Source: Mucilaginibacter sp. SG564
GTDB taxonomy: Bacteria; Bacteroidota; Bacteroidia; Sphingobacteriales; Sphingobacteriaceae
NCBI RefSeq assembly: GCF_013149275.1
Contig: NZ_JABGNA010000009.1
Span: forward strand, 1 to 38,656
Direction: 5' to 3'
Length of the DNA: 38,656 nucleotides
Shown here: positions 33,160 to 38,656 of the stretch, in pieces
How the letters are laid out: each line of letters starts with the position of its first letter
Position numbering within the stretch: the first letter of the stretch is position 1
The notes under the pieces: model-generated
What the model was told of the DNA's origin: nothing
The model's input: only the letters and a program-made list of their open reading frames with translations
Database searches by the model: none
Translations under genes and position numbers: made by a program

Positions 33160-33167
33160 TATATTTG
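33160..33167 (+). promoter_or_regulatory. Candidate -7 box of the peptide array
   Basis: The gap 32710-33249 is very AT-rich and holds no gene. TATATTTG matches TAnnTTTG exactly; no good TTTG lies 19-21 bases upstream. Transcription would begin near 33174, at the perfect 12-bp palindrome GTTTGGCCAAAC (33176-33187), so the RNA would start with that palindrome and the conserved leader element that follows. Confidence 0.45.
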
Positions 33168-33188
33168 TTTTAAGCGTTTGGCCAAACG

Positions 33189-33226
33189 GAGGCGTATCCT
33201 GAAAAGCCTATAAATAGAGTAGGGGG
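33189..33226 (+). promoter_or_regulatory. Peptide leader element, copy 1
   Basis: GAGGCGTATCCTGAAAAGCC followed by a tail with TAGAGTAGGGGG. Stem AGGC/GCCT. Loop TCCT can pair with AGGG of the tail. It ends 23 bases before the start codon at 33250. One of five copies. Confidence 0.8.
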
Positions 33227-33249
33227 ACAAAACAATAAGTAACACTATT

Positions 33250-33453
33250 ATGAAAAATTTAGAATTAAAAGAACTTGGTGTTCAAGAAATGAACACTACA
33301 GAAATGACTAAAGTAAACGGTGGCGGTCCATTAAGCGATCTGTTAGTTAACACTTTATTTGTGGCCTTGGGTGGCGTAAGCATTTTAGTAAACAACACAG
33401 TTCAGTTTGTTGGTTACACTGTAAACTCGCTTTTAAGCTTCGTTAAAAGTTAA
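33250..33453 (+). CDS. Double-glycine leader precursor peptide 1
   Basis: A 67-residue precursor. The 25-residue leader starts MKNLELKELGVQEM and ends VNGG, the classic double-glycine cleavage site for C39 peptidase exporters. The core of 42 residues (GPLSDLLVNTLFVALGG, then a stretch rich in Val, Asn and Ser, ending SFVKS) is hydrophobic, has no cysteine and is near neutral. Such precursors are typically bacteriocins or signalling peptides; which of these applies is unknown. The exporter at 36358-38469 has a C39 domain and is the likely processing partner. First of six tandem paralogues. Confidence 0.85.
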   Translation: MKNLELKELGVQEMNTTEMTKVNGGGPLSDLLVNTLFVALGGVSILVNNTVQFVGYTVNSLLSFVKS

Positions 33454-33581
33454 TTAGTTTATTTAACTATTTCCCAAAAACAATTTCACAATCCGTACTT
33501 AAATAGGGCGTTTAACACGGCCTGTTTTATTGATTGCGATTCTAATTAATTTATGGCATTGCCATTATTGGCCGGCCAGAC

Positions 33582-33616
33582 GGGCGAATCCTGAAAAGCC
33601 CTAACAGAGTAAGGGG
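33582..33616 (+). promoter_or_regulatory. Peptide leader element, copy 2
   Basis: GGGCGAATCCTGAAAAGCCC then a tail CAGAGTAAGGGG. The outer stem pair is G-C here against A-T, T-A or A-T in other copies. A palindrome TGGCCGGCCA lies just upstream (33569-33578), as GTTTGGCCAAAC does before copy 1. The start codon follows 22 bases later. Confidence 0.8.
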
Positions 33617-33638
33617 TTATTGAACAAAAAATACTATT

Positions 33639-33836
33639 ATGAAAAATTTAGAATTAAAAGAACTTGGCGTTCAAGAAATGAATGCTGCTGAAATGACTAA
33701 CGTTAATGGTGGTTTATTAGGTATCAGCATTGACCTGGGCCCGCTTTTCGCTCAACTTAACAAAACAGTAACTGAAGTTGTTTCATTTGTTACTACTCAA
33801 GTTAAGATCGTAGGTGCTATTCTTGGCGCATTATAA
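33639..33836 (+). CDS. Double-glycine leader precursor peptide 2
   Basis: A 65-residue precursor with the same 25-residue leader type (MKNLELKELGVQEM to VNGG) and a 40-residue core, LLGISIDLGPLFAQLNK and onward, ending GAILGAL. The core has two Lys and two acidic residues, is otherwise hydrophobic and lacks cysteine. It is preceded by leader element copy 2 and followed within 15 bases by a strong terminator (33849-33886). Confidence 0.85.
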   Translation: MKNLELKELGVQEMNAAEMTNVNGGLLGISIDLGPLFAQLNKTVTEVVSFVTTQVKIVGAILGAL

Positions 33837-33848
33837 TAAAAACCTTTA

Positions 33849-33886
33849 AATAGCCGTTGCCCAGGTTGGGTTAACGGCTATTTATT
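33849..33886 (+). terminator. Terminator after peptide 2
   Basis: AATAGCCGTT (33849-33858) pairs with AACGGCTATT (33873-33882); CCCA/TGGG extends the stem inside, then TATT. Transcription of peptides 1-2 probably ends or is reduced here. Confidence 0.85.
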
Positions 33887-33927
33887 CCTATCGCACGTTA
33901 CAAATCCTATTCCTCAAATTCACATAA

Positions 33928-33962
33928 ATGGCGTATCCCGAAAAGCCATGAACAGAGTAGGG
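33928..33962 (+). promoter_or_regulatory. Peptide leader element, copy 3
   Basis: ATGGCGTATCCCGAAAAGCC followed by AT and a tail CAGAGTAGGGAAAA. Stem ATGGC/GCCAT. Here the loop reads TCCC and the tail GGGA, still able to pair. It lies downstream of the terminator at 33849. Start codon 21 bases later. Confidence 0.8.
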
Positions 33963-33983
33963 AAAATTTTTTAAACTACCCTT

Positions 33984-34190
33984 ATGAAAAATTTAGAGTT
34001 AAAAGAACTTGGAGTTCAGGAAATGAATGTTGCCGAAATGGCTGATGTAAATGGCGGCAGTGTAATTGGAGGTATCATCGATGCTGTTCAAGCACTTGTG
34101 GACGGCCTTCAGAAAAATGTAAATCTTGATGGAATCATTCAGGACTTTAAAACCTTTTTTACTACCCTTAAAGGGTTGCTTCACCCGTAA
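33984..34190 (+). CDS. Double-glycine leader precursor peptide 3
   Basis: A 68-residue precursor: leader MKNLELKELGVQEM to VNGG (25), core of 43 residues beginning SVIGGIIDAVQALVDGL and ending TLKGLLHP. This is the most charged core (four Asp, three Lys, net about minus one) and is readily drawn as an amphipathic helix. No cysteine. No terminator directly follows, so peptides 3 and 4 can be read together. Confidence 0.85.
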   Translation: MKNLELKELGVQEMNVAEMADVNGGSVIGGIIDAVQALVDGLQKNVNLDGIIQDFKTFFTTLKGLLHP

Positions 34191-34220
34191 GCTAAAAGTA
34201 TCCCTGAATTTTATATAAAC

Positions 34221-34254
34221 GGCGAATCCTGAAAAGCCATAATAGAGTAAGGAG
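34221..34254 (+). promoter_or_regulatory. Peptide leader element, copy 4
   Basis: GGCGAATCCTGAAAAGCC then AATAGAGTAAGGAG. Stem GGC/GCC only (outer pair C-A is lost). Loop TCCT pairs perfectly with AGGA of the tail. Start codon 19 bases later. Confidence 0.75.
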
Positions 34255-34273
34255 AATGTTTAAGACTACAATT

Positions 34274-34489
34274 ATGAAAAATATGGAATTAAAAGAACTC
34301 GGTGTTCAGGAGATGAATACTGCTGAAATGACTATCGTTAATGGTGGCGCTATTCTGGGTGGTGTTGCTACCCTTGTAGATAACCTGGCTATTATTATAG
34401 GTGGTACCCTTGGTCCGCTACTTCCGGGGCTTTCACTTGTACTTGTGGGGCTTTTACATTCTGTGTCAGGTCTCCTTAGCGAAGTTTAA
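34274..34489 (+). CDS. Double-glycine leader precursor peptide 4
   Basis: A 71-residue precursor. I choose ATG 34274 because it aligns with the leader MKNMELKELGVQEM of the paralogues; an ATG at 34256 would add six residues and sits inside the leader element tail. The core of 46 residues begins AILGGVATLVDNLAIIIGG and ends GLLSEV; it is extremely hydrophobic, carries only one Asp and one Glu, and has no Lys, Arg or Cys. It would be hard to keep soluble without the leader. Confidence 0.85.
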   Translation: MKNMELKELGVQEMNTAEMTIVNGGAILGGVATLVDNLAIIIGGTLGPLLPGLSLVLVGLLHSVSGLLSEV

Positions 34490-34520
34490 GAGCTTACAGG
34501 AATTTAAAGTTAATAAAAGA

Positions 34521-34539
34521 AAAGCTACAAAATAGCTTT
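34521..34539 (+). terminator. Weak hairpin after peptide 4
   Basis: AAAGCTA (34521-34527) and TAGCTTT (34533-34539) around loop CAAAA. Short stem and short T-run; may reduce rather than end transcription. Confidence 0.45.
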
Positions 34540-34567
34540 ATGACGTGATATACCGGCTTCTGCCGAT

Positions 34568-34603
34568 TAAGGCGTATCCTGAAAAGCCTTAACAGAGTAA
34601 GGG
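34568..34603 (+). promoter_or_regulatory. Peptide leader element, copy 5
   Basis: TAAGGCGTATCCTGAAAAGC, CTTA, then ACAGAGTAAGGG. The stem is longest here (TAAGGC/GCCTTA). Loop TCCT pairs with AGGG. Start codon 22 bases later. Confidence 0.8.
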
Positions 34604-34625
34604 ATTAATATACAAAAATACAATC

Positions 34626-34835
34626 ATGAAAAATCTAGAATTAAAAGAGTTGGGTGTTCAGGAAATGAACACTGCTGAAATGACAAAAGTTAATGGCGGT
34701 GGCTTAGGCGACATTTCAATTAGCCTTAACCTTGAGCCTGTTTTGAAATTTTTAGCAGGTGTATTAACTGATACTGGCTCACTCCTTACTAAAACATTGG
34801 GTTCGCTGTTTCAATTACTTCAGGGGCAATTGTAA
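34626..34835 (+). CDS. Double-glycine leader precursor peptide 5
   Basis: A 69-residue precursor: leader MKNLELKELGVQEM to VNGG (25), core of 44 residues beginning GLGDISISLNLEPVLKFLAG and ending LFQLLQGQL. Mostly hydrophobic with two Lys and three acidic residues, net about minus one, and no cysteine. It is followed by a strong terminator at 34845-34887, which separates it from peptide 6. Confidence 0.85.
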   Translation: MKNLELKELGVQEMNTAEMTKVNGGGLGDISISLNLEPVLKFLAGVLTDTGSLLTKTLGSLFQLLQGQL

Positions 34836-34844
34836 AAAATACAG

Positions 34845-34887
34845 AATAGCCGTTGCTCTTAAATACTTAAGAGCGCGGCTATTTTGT
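34845..34887 (+). terminator. Strong terminator between peptides 5 and 6
   Basis: Outer stem AATAGCCG/CGGCTATT, inner stem GCTCTTAA/TTAAGAGC around ATAC, then TTTTGTTTT. Clear rho-independent form. Confidence 0.88.
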
Positions 34888-34951
34888 TTTAACAAAGCCA
34901 ACTTAATTAAGCTAATTCTCGTAAACAAAAAACAAATAAACACTCACAATT

Positions 34952-35113
34952 ATGAAAAATTTAGAATTAAAAGAACTTGGTGTTCAGGAAATGGATGCTA
35001 AAGAAATGATCAATGTTAACGGTGGATACGGCTTAGGCGATCTGCTTGGCGCCGTTTTTACAGCTTTAGGCTCTATTTTAGACGCTGTTGTTAAATTGGT
35101 TCAAGGTTTATAA
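34952..35113 (+). CDS. Double-glycine leader precursor peptide 6
   Basis: A 53-residue precursor, the shortest. The 25-residue leader starts MKNLELKELGVQEM, changes to DAKEMIN, and ends VNGG. The core is only 28 residues: YGLGDLLGAVFTALGSILDA then VVKLVQGL, an amphipathic helix with a GDLLG (GxxxG) motif. Unlike the other five it has no leader element in front; 34888-34951 holds only the palindrome CTTAATTAAG (34902-34911). It lies closest to the exporter genes. Confidence 0.85.
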   Translation: MKNLELKELGVQEMDAKEMINVNGGYGLGDLLGAVFTALGSILDAVVKLVQGL

Positions 35114-35123
35114 AAACATGGAG

Positions 35124-35162
35124 TAGTCATTGTCGTGAATTTTTCAGGATAATGACTATTTT
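35124..35162 (+). terminator. Hairpin between peptide 6 and the exporter genes
   Basis: TAGTCATT (35124-35131) and AATGACTA (35151-35158) with inner TGAA/TTCA, then TTTTAATA. It probably lowers read-through into the exporter genes, so that peptide RNA exceeds exporter RNA. Confidence 0.7.
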
Positions 35163-35179
35163 AATATGTTAACAAGAGC

Positions 35180-36346
35180 ATGGCATTATCTACCTATTCT
35201 ACAGAAACAATTGCTGAAACCTCTATCGTTTACCGTTCACAGATCAGCAGGAAAACCCAGCTCATCTACTTAGTTACGGTAATAGCGATAATAGTAACTT
35301 TTGCAGTGCTTCCATTTATTAAAACCCCTATCAGTATAAAGGGTAACGGGCTTTTACAATCATCTATCGAAAAAGCCGAGTTAACTATTCCGGTTAACGG
35401 ACGGCTCACAAAACTTAAACTTACCGACAATCAAAAAATTACCCGCGGCGATACCATTTTAGTGATAGACGCCTCGGTTCAGAAACAACAAGGCGCCTTG
35501 GCCGACAATCGTAAAAGGCAAATAGGGCAGTTTCTGGGAGATATTAATGAACTATTGGCTGGTGTTAACAGCGGGAGAACAAGTACCCCTAATTTGCAAA
35601 CCGGGCAATATAATGCCTCATGGCAACAGTTTTCACAGGAACTGGAAAATTCGGCCATAGCCAAACAACAATCAGCAAGTACATTTAACCGCTATAACGA
35701 ACTATATAAAAACAAGGTACTCACCGAATCTGAGTATGAAAAATATAAGTTTGAGTATGAACAGGCCAAATCGGCCTATTTAATGGTGCTGGCTAAATAT
35801 AAAACACAATGGCAAACGGAAGCCAATGGGTTCAGGAATGAACTTCGTCAGTTAAACGGACAGGAAGCTGAGATAAACGAACAAAAAAGACAATATATGC
35901 TGAGGGCTCCAATAAGCGGCTCAGTTCAAAATATATCGGGTGTGCAAAATGGCGCGTATGTATTTGCTAATCAAAAAATTGGTGAAATATCACCCGATGC
36001 CAATTTAACTGCATTTTGTTATATCAAACCTTCAGATATTGGGTTGATTAAAAAAGGGCAGCAGGTACGTTTCCAGGTAGATGCCTTTAATTATAATCAA
36101 TGGGGCCTGGCAACTGGTAAAGTAGTAGATATTTCTGATGATATCATCATCATTAATCAAAATCAACCCGTATTTAAGGTAAAGTGTACCCTTGATAAAA
36201 ATTACCTCACACTAAAGAACGGCTATAAAGGATACCTGAAAAAGGGGATGAATTTTACAGCCCGTTTTAGTGTAACCAAACGGAGCCTGTATCAATTATT
36301 ATATGATAAGGTTGATGATTGGGTAAATCCTAATATTGGCAGCTAA
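35180..36346 (+). CDS. HlyD-family membrane fusion (periplasmic adaptor) protein
   Basis: A 388-residue type I secretion adaptor, linking the ABC exporter to an outer-membrane channel. One transmembrane helix at about 28-47 (IYLVTVIAIIVTFAVLPFI), then a lipoyl/barrel-sandwich half (ISIKGNGLLQSSIEKAELTI, NGRLTKLKLTDNQKITRGD), a long alpha-helical hairpin (about 105-225, with YNELYKNKVLTESEYEKYKF), a second lipoyl half (LRAPISGSVQNISGVQNGAY) and a beta-barrel region (FCYIKPSDIGLIKKGQQVRF). Starts 11 bases before... the next gene begins 11 bases after its stop codon, so the two are co-transcribed. No TolC-like gene is within the window. Confidence 0.92.
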   Translation: MALSTYSTETIAETSIVYRSQISRKTQLIYLVTVIAIIVTFAVLPFIKTPISIKGNGLLQSSIEKAELTIPVNGRLTKLKLTDNQKITRGDTILVIDASVQKQQGALADNRKRQIGQFLGDINELLAGVNSGRTSTPNLQTGQYNASWQQFSQELENSAIAKQQSASTFNRYNELYKNKVLTESEYEKYKFEYEQAKSAYLMVLAKYKTQWQTEANGFRNELRQLNGQEAEINEQKRQYMLRAPISGSVQNISGVQNGAYVFANQKIGEISPDANLTAFCYIKPSDIGLIKKGQQVRFQVDAFNYNQWGLATGKVVDISDDIIIINQNQPVFKVKCTLDKNYLTLKNGYKGYLKKGMNFTARFSVTKRSLYQLLYDKVDDWVNPNIGS

Positions 36347-36357
36347 ACCAGAGAGTA

Positions 36358-38469
36358 ATGAGCATTAAAATAAAACAGCGGGATATAACGGATTGCGGGG
36401 CAGCTTGTTTAGCTTCTGTCTCTTCACATTACAAACTCGACCTCGCGGTTGCCCGTATCAGGCAGCTTGCCGGTACCGATAAAAAAGGAACCAATGTACT
36501 GGGTATGGTTGAGGCCGCCCAGAAGTTGGGATTTGAGGCCAAAGGCGTAAAAGGACCTTTTGAAAGCTTATTTAAAATACCCAAACCTGCAATTGCCCAT
36601 TTGGTAGTAAAAGAAATTTTGCATCACTATGTGGTGATATATAAGGTTACCGACAAGTACGTTGAGGTAATGGACCCCATTGACGGGCAGCTAAGCCGCA
36701 GAAGTCATGATGAATTTAAAAAAGAATGGTCTGGAGCACTGGTATTGTTGTTGCCATCAGAAGAGTTTGAAACAGGTAACGAAAAGAAATCCGTAAACGG
36801 CCGCTTCTGGAACCTGATTAAACCACATAAGAGCATTCTGATACAGGCTTTGTTTGGTGCGGTTATTTATACCATTTTGGGTTTATCAACCTCTGTTTTC
36901 GTACAAAAACTGGTCGACTTTGTATTGGTTGATGGTAACCGGAATTTGCTCAATATTATGGGTATTGGTATGGTTATCATTTTGGCATTGCAGCTTTTTA
37001 TAGGTACAGCCAAAACCATATTTACCTTAAAAACGGGGCAAATGATTGATGCCAAGCTCATTTTAGGGTATTATAAACATTTGCTCAGATTGCCGCAGCA
37101 GTTTTTCGATACCATGCGCGTGGGCGAGATTATTTCCCGTATTAATGACGCGGTAAAAATCCGTACGTTTTTAAATGATGTGAGCATTAATTTCCTGGTG
37201 AACATATTTATTGTGGTGTTTTCGTTCATCATGATGTTTACCTATTACTGGAAACTGGCACTCATCATGCTTAGCGTTATTCCTTTATATCTGGCTATTT
37301 ATTACATCACGGATAAACTTAATAAAAAGGCGCAGCGTAAATTGATGGAGGATGCCGCGGAGCTGGAATCGCAACTGGTAGAGAGCTTAAACTCGGTTGG
37401 TACTATTAAGCGCTTTGGGTTAGAAGACCATGCAAATGAAAAGACTGAAGTACGTTTTGTTAAACTGCTGAAAGTTGGTATGAAATCAAACCTGAACTCA
37501 GTTTTTTCAGGTACTTCTTCCGAGCTGATATCCCGTTTACTCACTATAGCCTTGCTTTGGGTTGGTGCCGGTTATGTAATGGATAATAATATAACCCCGG
37601 GCGAGCTTTTATCGTTTTATACCCTGATAGGCTATTTTACTGGTCCGGTATCATCATTGATAGGGATGAACAGAACCGTACAGGATGCTGTGATTGCTGC
37701 CGACAGGTTGTTTGAGATCATGGATCTGGAGCGCGAAAATGATGAGAATCAGATTGAGCTTAGTCCGGATAAAATTGGTGATATCCGTTTTGAAAACGTG
37801 TCCTTCCGTTACGGAACCAGGGTGGCTGTTTTTGATAACCTGAACCTGATTTTACCAAAAGGTAAATTTACTGCCATTGTAGGCGAAAGCGGTTCCGGTA
37901 AATCGACATTGATGTCGATATTGCAAAACATATATCCTATACAAAGTGGTAATGTGCGCATTGGTGAGTATGATCTTAAATATATCAGCAATTCGTCTCT
38001 TCGTCAAATGATATCAGTGGTACCGCAGCAAATAGACCTGTTTGCGGGCAATGTTATTGATAATATTGCGGTTGGCGATAATGAGCCGGATATGAAAAGG
38101 ATCATCGACATATCGGCCAGGCTGGGCATAACCGGCTTTATAGAATCTTTACCAAAAGGCTTCCAAACTTACCTGGGCGAAAACGGTACATCGCTGTCTG
38201 GTGGTCAAAGGCAACGCATCGCGATAGCACGGGCACTATACCGTAACCCCGAGATCCTGATACTGGATGAGGCGACCTCTTCGCTTGATTCGGTATCTGA
38301 AAAATACGTGCAAAAGATGATTGAAATGTTAAAGGAAGAACAAAAAACGGTAATTGTAATCACACACCGTTCAAGCACCTTAAATAATGCCGATAATATC
38401 ATTGTGCTGGACAAAGGCGTAGTGGTAGAACAAGGCAGCCATAAAAAATTGAATTATAGCTTAAGCTAA
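36358..38469 (+). CDS. Peptidase-containing ABC exporter (C39 peptidase, TMD, NBD)
   Basis: A 703-residue PCAT-type exporter that should cleave double-glycine leaders and export the peptide cores. The N-terminal C39 peptidase shows IKQRDITDCGAACLASV with Q7 and catalytic C13, H90 in HHYVVIYKV, and D106 in VMDPIDG: the full triad is intact. A six-helix membrane domain spans about 157-440. The ATPase has Walker A GESGSGKST (509-517), signature LSGGQRQR from residue 613, Walker B ILILDEATSSLD with D637/E638, and the switch H670 in ITHRSS. It directly follows the HlyD-like gene, and the six precursors upstream are its natural substrates. Confidence 0.96.
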   Translation: MSIKIKQRDITDCGAACLASVSSHYKLDLAVARIRQLAGTDKKGTNVLGMVEAAQKLGFEAKGVKGPFESLFKIPKPAIAHLVVKEILHHYVVIYKVTDKYVEVMDPIDGQLSRRSHDEFKKEWSGALVLLLPSEEFETGNEKKSVNGRFWNLIKPHKSILIQALFGAVIYTILGLSTSVFVQKLVDFVLVDGNRNLLNIMGIGMVIILALQLFIGTAKTIFTLKTGQMIDAKLILGYYKHLLRLPQQFFDTMRVGEIISRINDAVKIRTFLNDVSINFLVNIFIVVFSFIMMFTYYWKLALIMLSVIPLYLAIYYITDKLNKKAQRKLMEDAAELESQLVESLNSVGTIKRFGLEDHANEKTEVRFVKLLKVGMKSNLNSVFSGTSSELISRLLTIALLWVGAGYVMDNNITPGELLSFYTLIGYFTGPVSSLIGMNRTVQDAVIAADRLFEIMDLERENDENQIELSPDKIGDIRFENVSFRYGTRVAVFDNLNLILPKGKFTAIVGESGSGKSTLMSILQNIYPIQSGNVRIGEYDLKYISNSSLRQMISVVPQQIDLFAGNVIDNIAVGDNEPDMKRIIDISARLGITGFIESLPKGFQTYLGENGTSLSGGQRQRIAIARALYRNPEILILDEATSSLDSVSEKYVQKMIEMLKEEQKTVIVITHRSSTLNNADNIIVLDKGVVVEQGSHKKLNYSLS

Positions 38470-38511
38470 GAGCTGAAGGCTTAAAGCGAAAAGCTTGATA
38501 CTGAAAAAACG

Positions 38512-38602
38512 CGTCATTGCGAGGAGGAACGACGTGGCAATCCCCGCTTAGCAGAGCCGCTCTGTATAGTTAGGGATTGCCACGCTGTCGCTCGCAATGA
38601 CG
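38512..38602. repeat. REP-like inverted repeat, copy 2
   Basis: Arms CGTCATTGCGAGG and CTCGCAATGACG with inner GTGGCAATCCCC/GGGATTGCCAC. Same family as 1489-1577 in the opposite orientation. It lies after the exporter gene. Confidence 0.85.
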
Positions 38603-38612
38603 GGTTTCTTAT

Positions 38613-38654
38613 AAAACAACAAAAGCGAGGGCATGCCCTCGCTTTTGTTGTTTT
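38613..38654. terminator. Bidirectional terminator after the exporter gene
   Basis: A perfect 42-bp palindrome centred on GAGGGCATGCCCTC, with AAAACAACAAAAGC on the left and GCTTTTGTTGTTTT on the right. It ends the window. Confidence 0.8.
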
Positions 38655-38656
38655 AG

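Noticed and set aside
34256..34273. Earlier ATG for peptide 4
   Set aside because: It would add six residues not found in the five paralogues and overlaps the conserved leader element tail.
33189..34603. Leader elements as a sigma-54 or ECF promoter
   Set aside because: No TGGCAC-N5-TTGC pattern or GGAAC/GTC pair is present, and the covarying stem is better explained by RNA pairing; not excluded experimentally.
33189..34603. Leader repeats as a CRISPR array
   Set aside because: The spacing is irregular (about 290-400 bases) and filled by coding genes; no cas genes are seen.

Overview
The window looks like chromosomal DNA of a Bacteroidota bacterium, most likely of the family Sphingobacteriaceae (Mucilaginibacter- or Pedobacter-like). 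Reasons: promoter boxes of the Bacteroidota type (TTTG, about 19-20 bases, TAnnTTTG; best example in front of sucD), Bacteroidota-restricted families (a DUF2490-type barrel, a 497-residue conserved unknown, a TonB-C-like secreted protein), the purH-mreBCD-PBP2-rodA block, and many GC-rich palindromic repeats between genes. Genus is an inference.

Layout. 1-1143: a hairpin-rich segment, then a leftward pair encoding a mandelonitrile-lyase-like cupin and a secreted quinol-monooxygenase-like protein. 1144-5940: palindromes, sucD, a small membrane protein between direct repeats, a secreted unknown, a MITE-like element and a DctA/GltP-type symporter. 5941-9488: two small Cys-rich exported proteins, two possible micro-ORFs, a DUF2945 protein and an ABC-2 exporter. 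9489-18635: the conserved unknown, the barrel, enolase, lspA, an RhlE-like RNA helicase, a GT1-type glycosyltransferase and DivIC/FtsB. 18636-21350: two copies of a DUF559 nuclease-like gene, each inside its own terminal inverted repeats, on either side of an acyltransferase. 21372-26733: a VWA membrane protein, a frameshifted TonB-C-like gene, fabG and purH. 26948-32709: the rod-shape and elongation operon mreB, mreC, mreD, mrdA, rodA.

33189-38469 is the most unusual part: six tandem genes for short precursor peptides with an almost identical double-glycine leader and strongly divergent, hydrophobic, cysteine-free cores. They are followed by a membrane-fusion protein and an ABC exporter with an N-terminal C39 peptidase that should cut the leaders after GG. 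Five of the six are preceded by a conserved element of about 35 bases whose stem covaries between copies and whose loop can pair with its 3' tail. It looks like a small pseudoknot-type RNA leader that I cannot match to a class I know. The sixth gene, next to the exporter, lacks it. No modification enzyme, immunity protein or outer-membrane channel is visible, so the system appears to be an unmodified-peptide export locus with a repeated RNA (or DNA) control element.

No rRNA, tRNA or CRISPR array was recognised. All assignments come from reading the sequence and from memory of protein families; no search was run.
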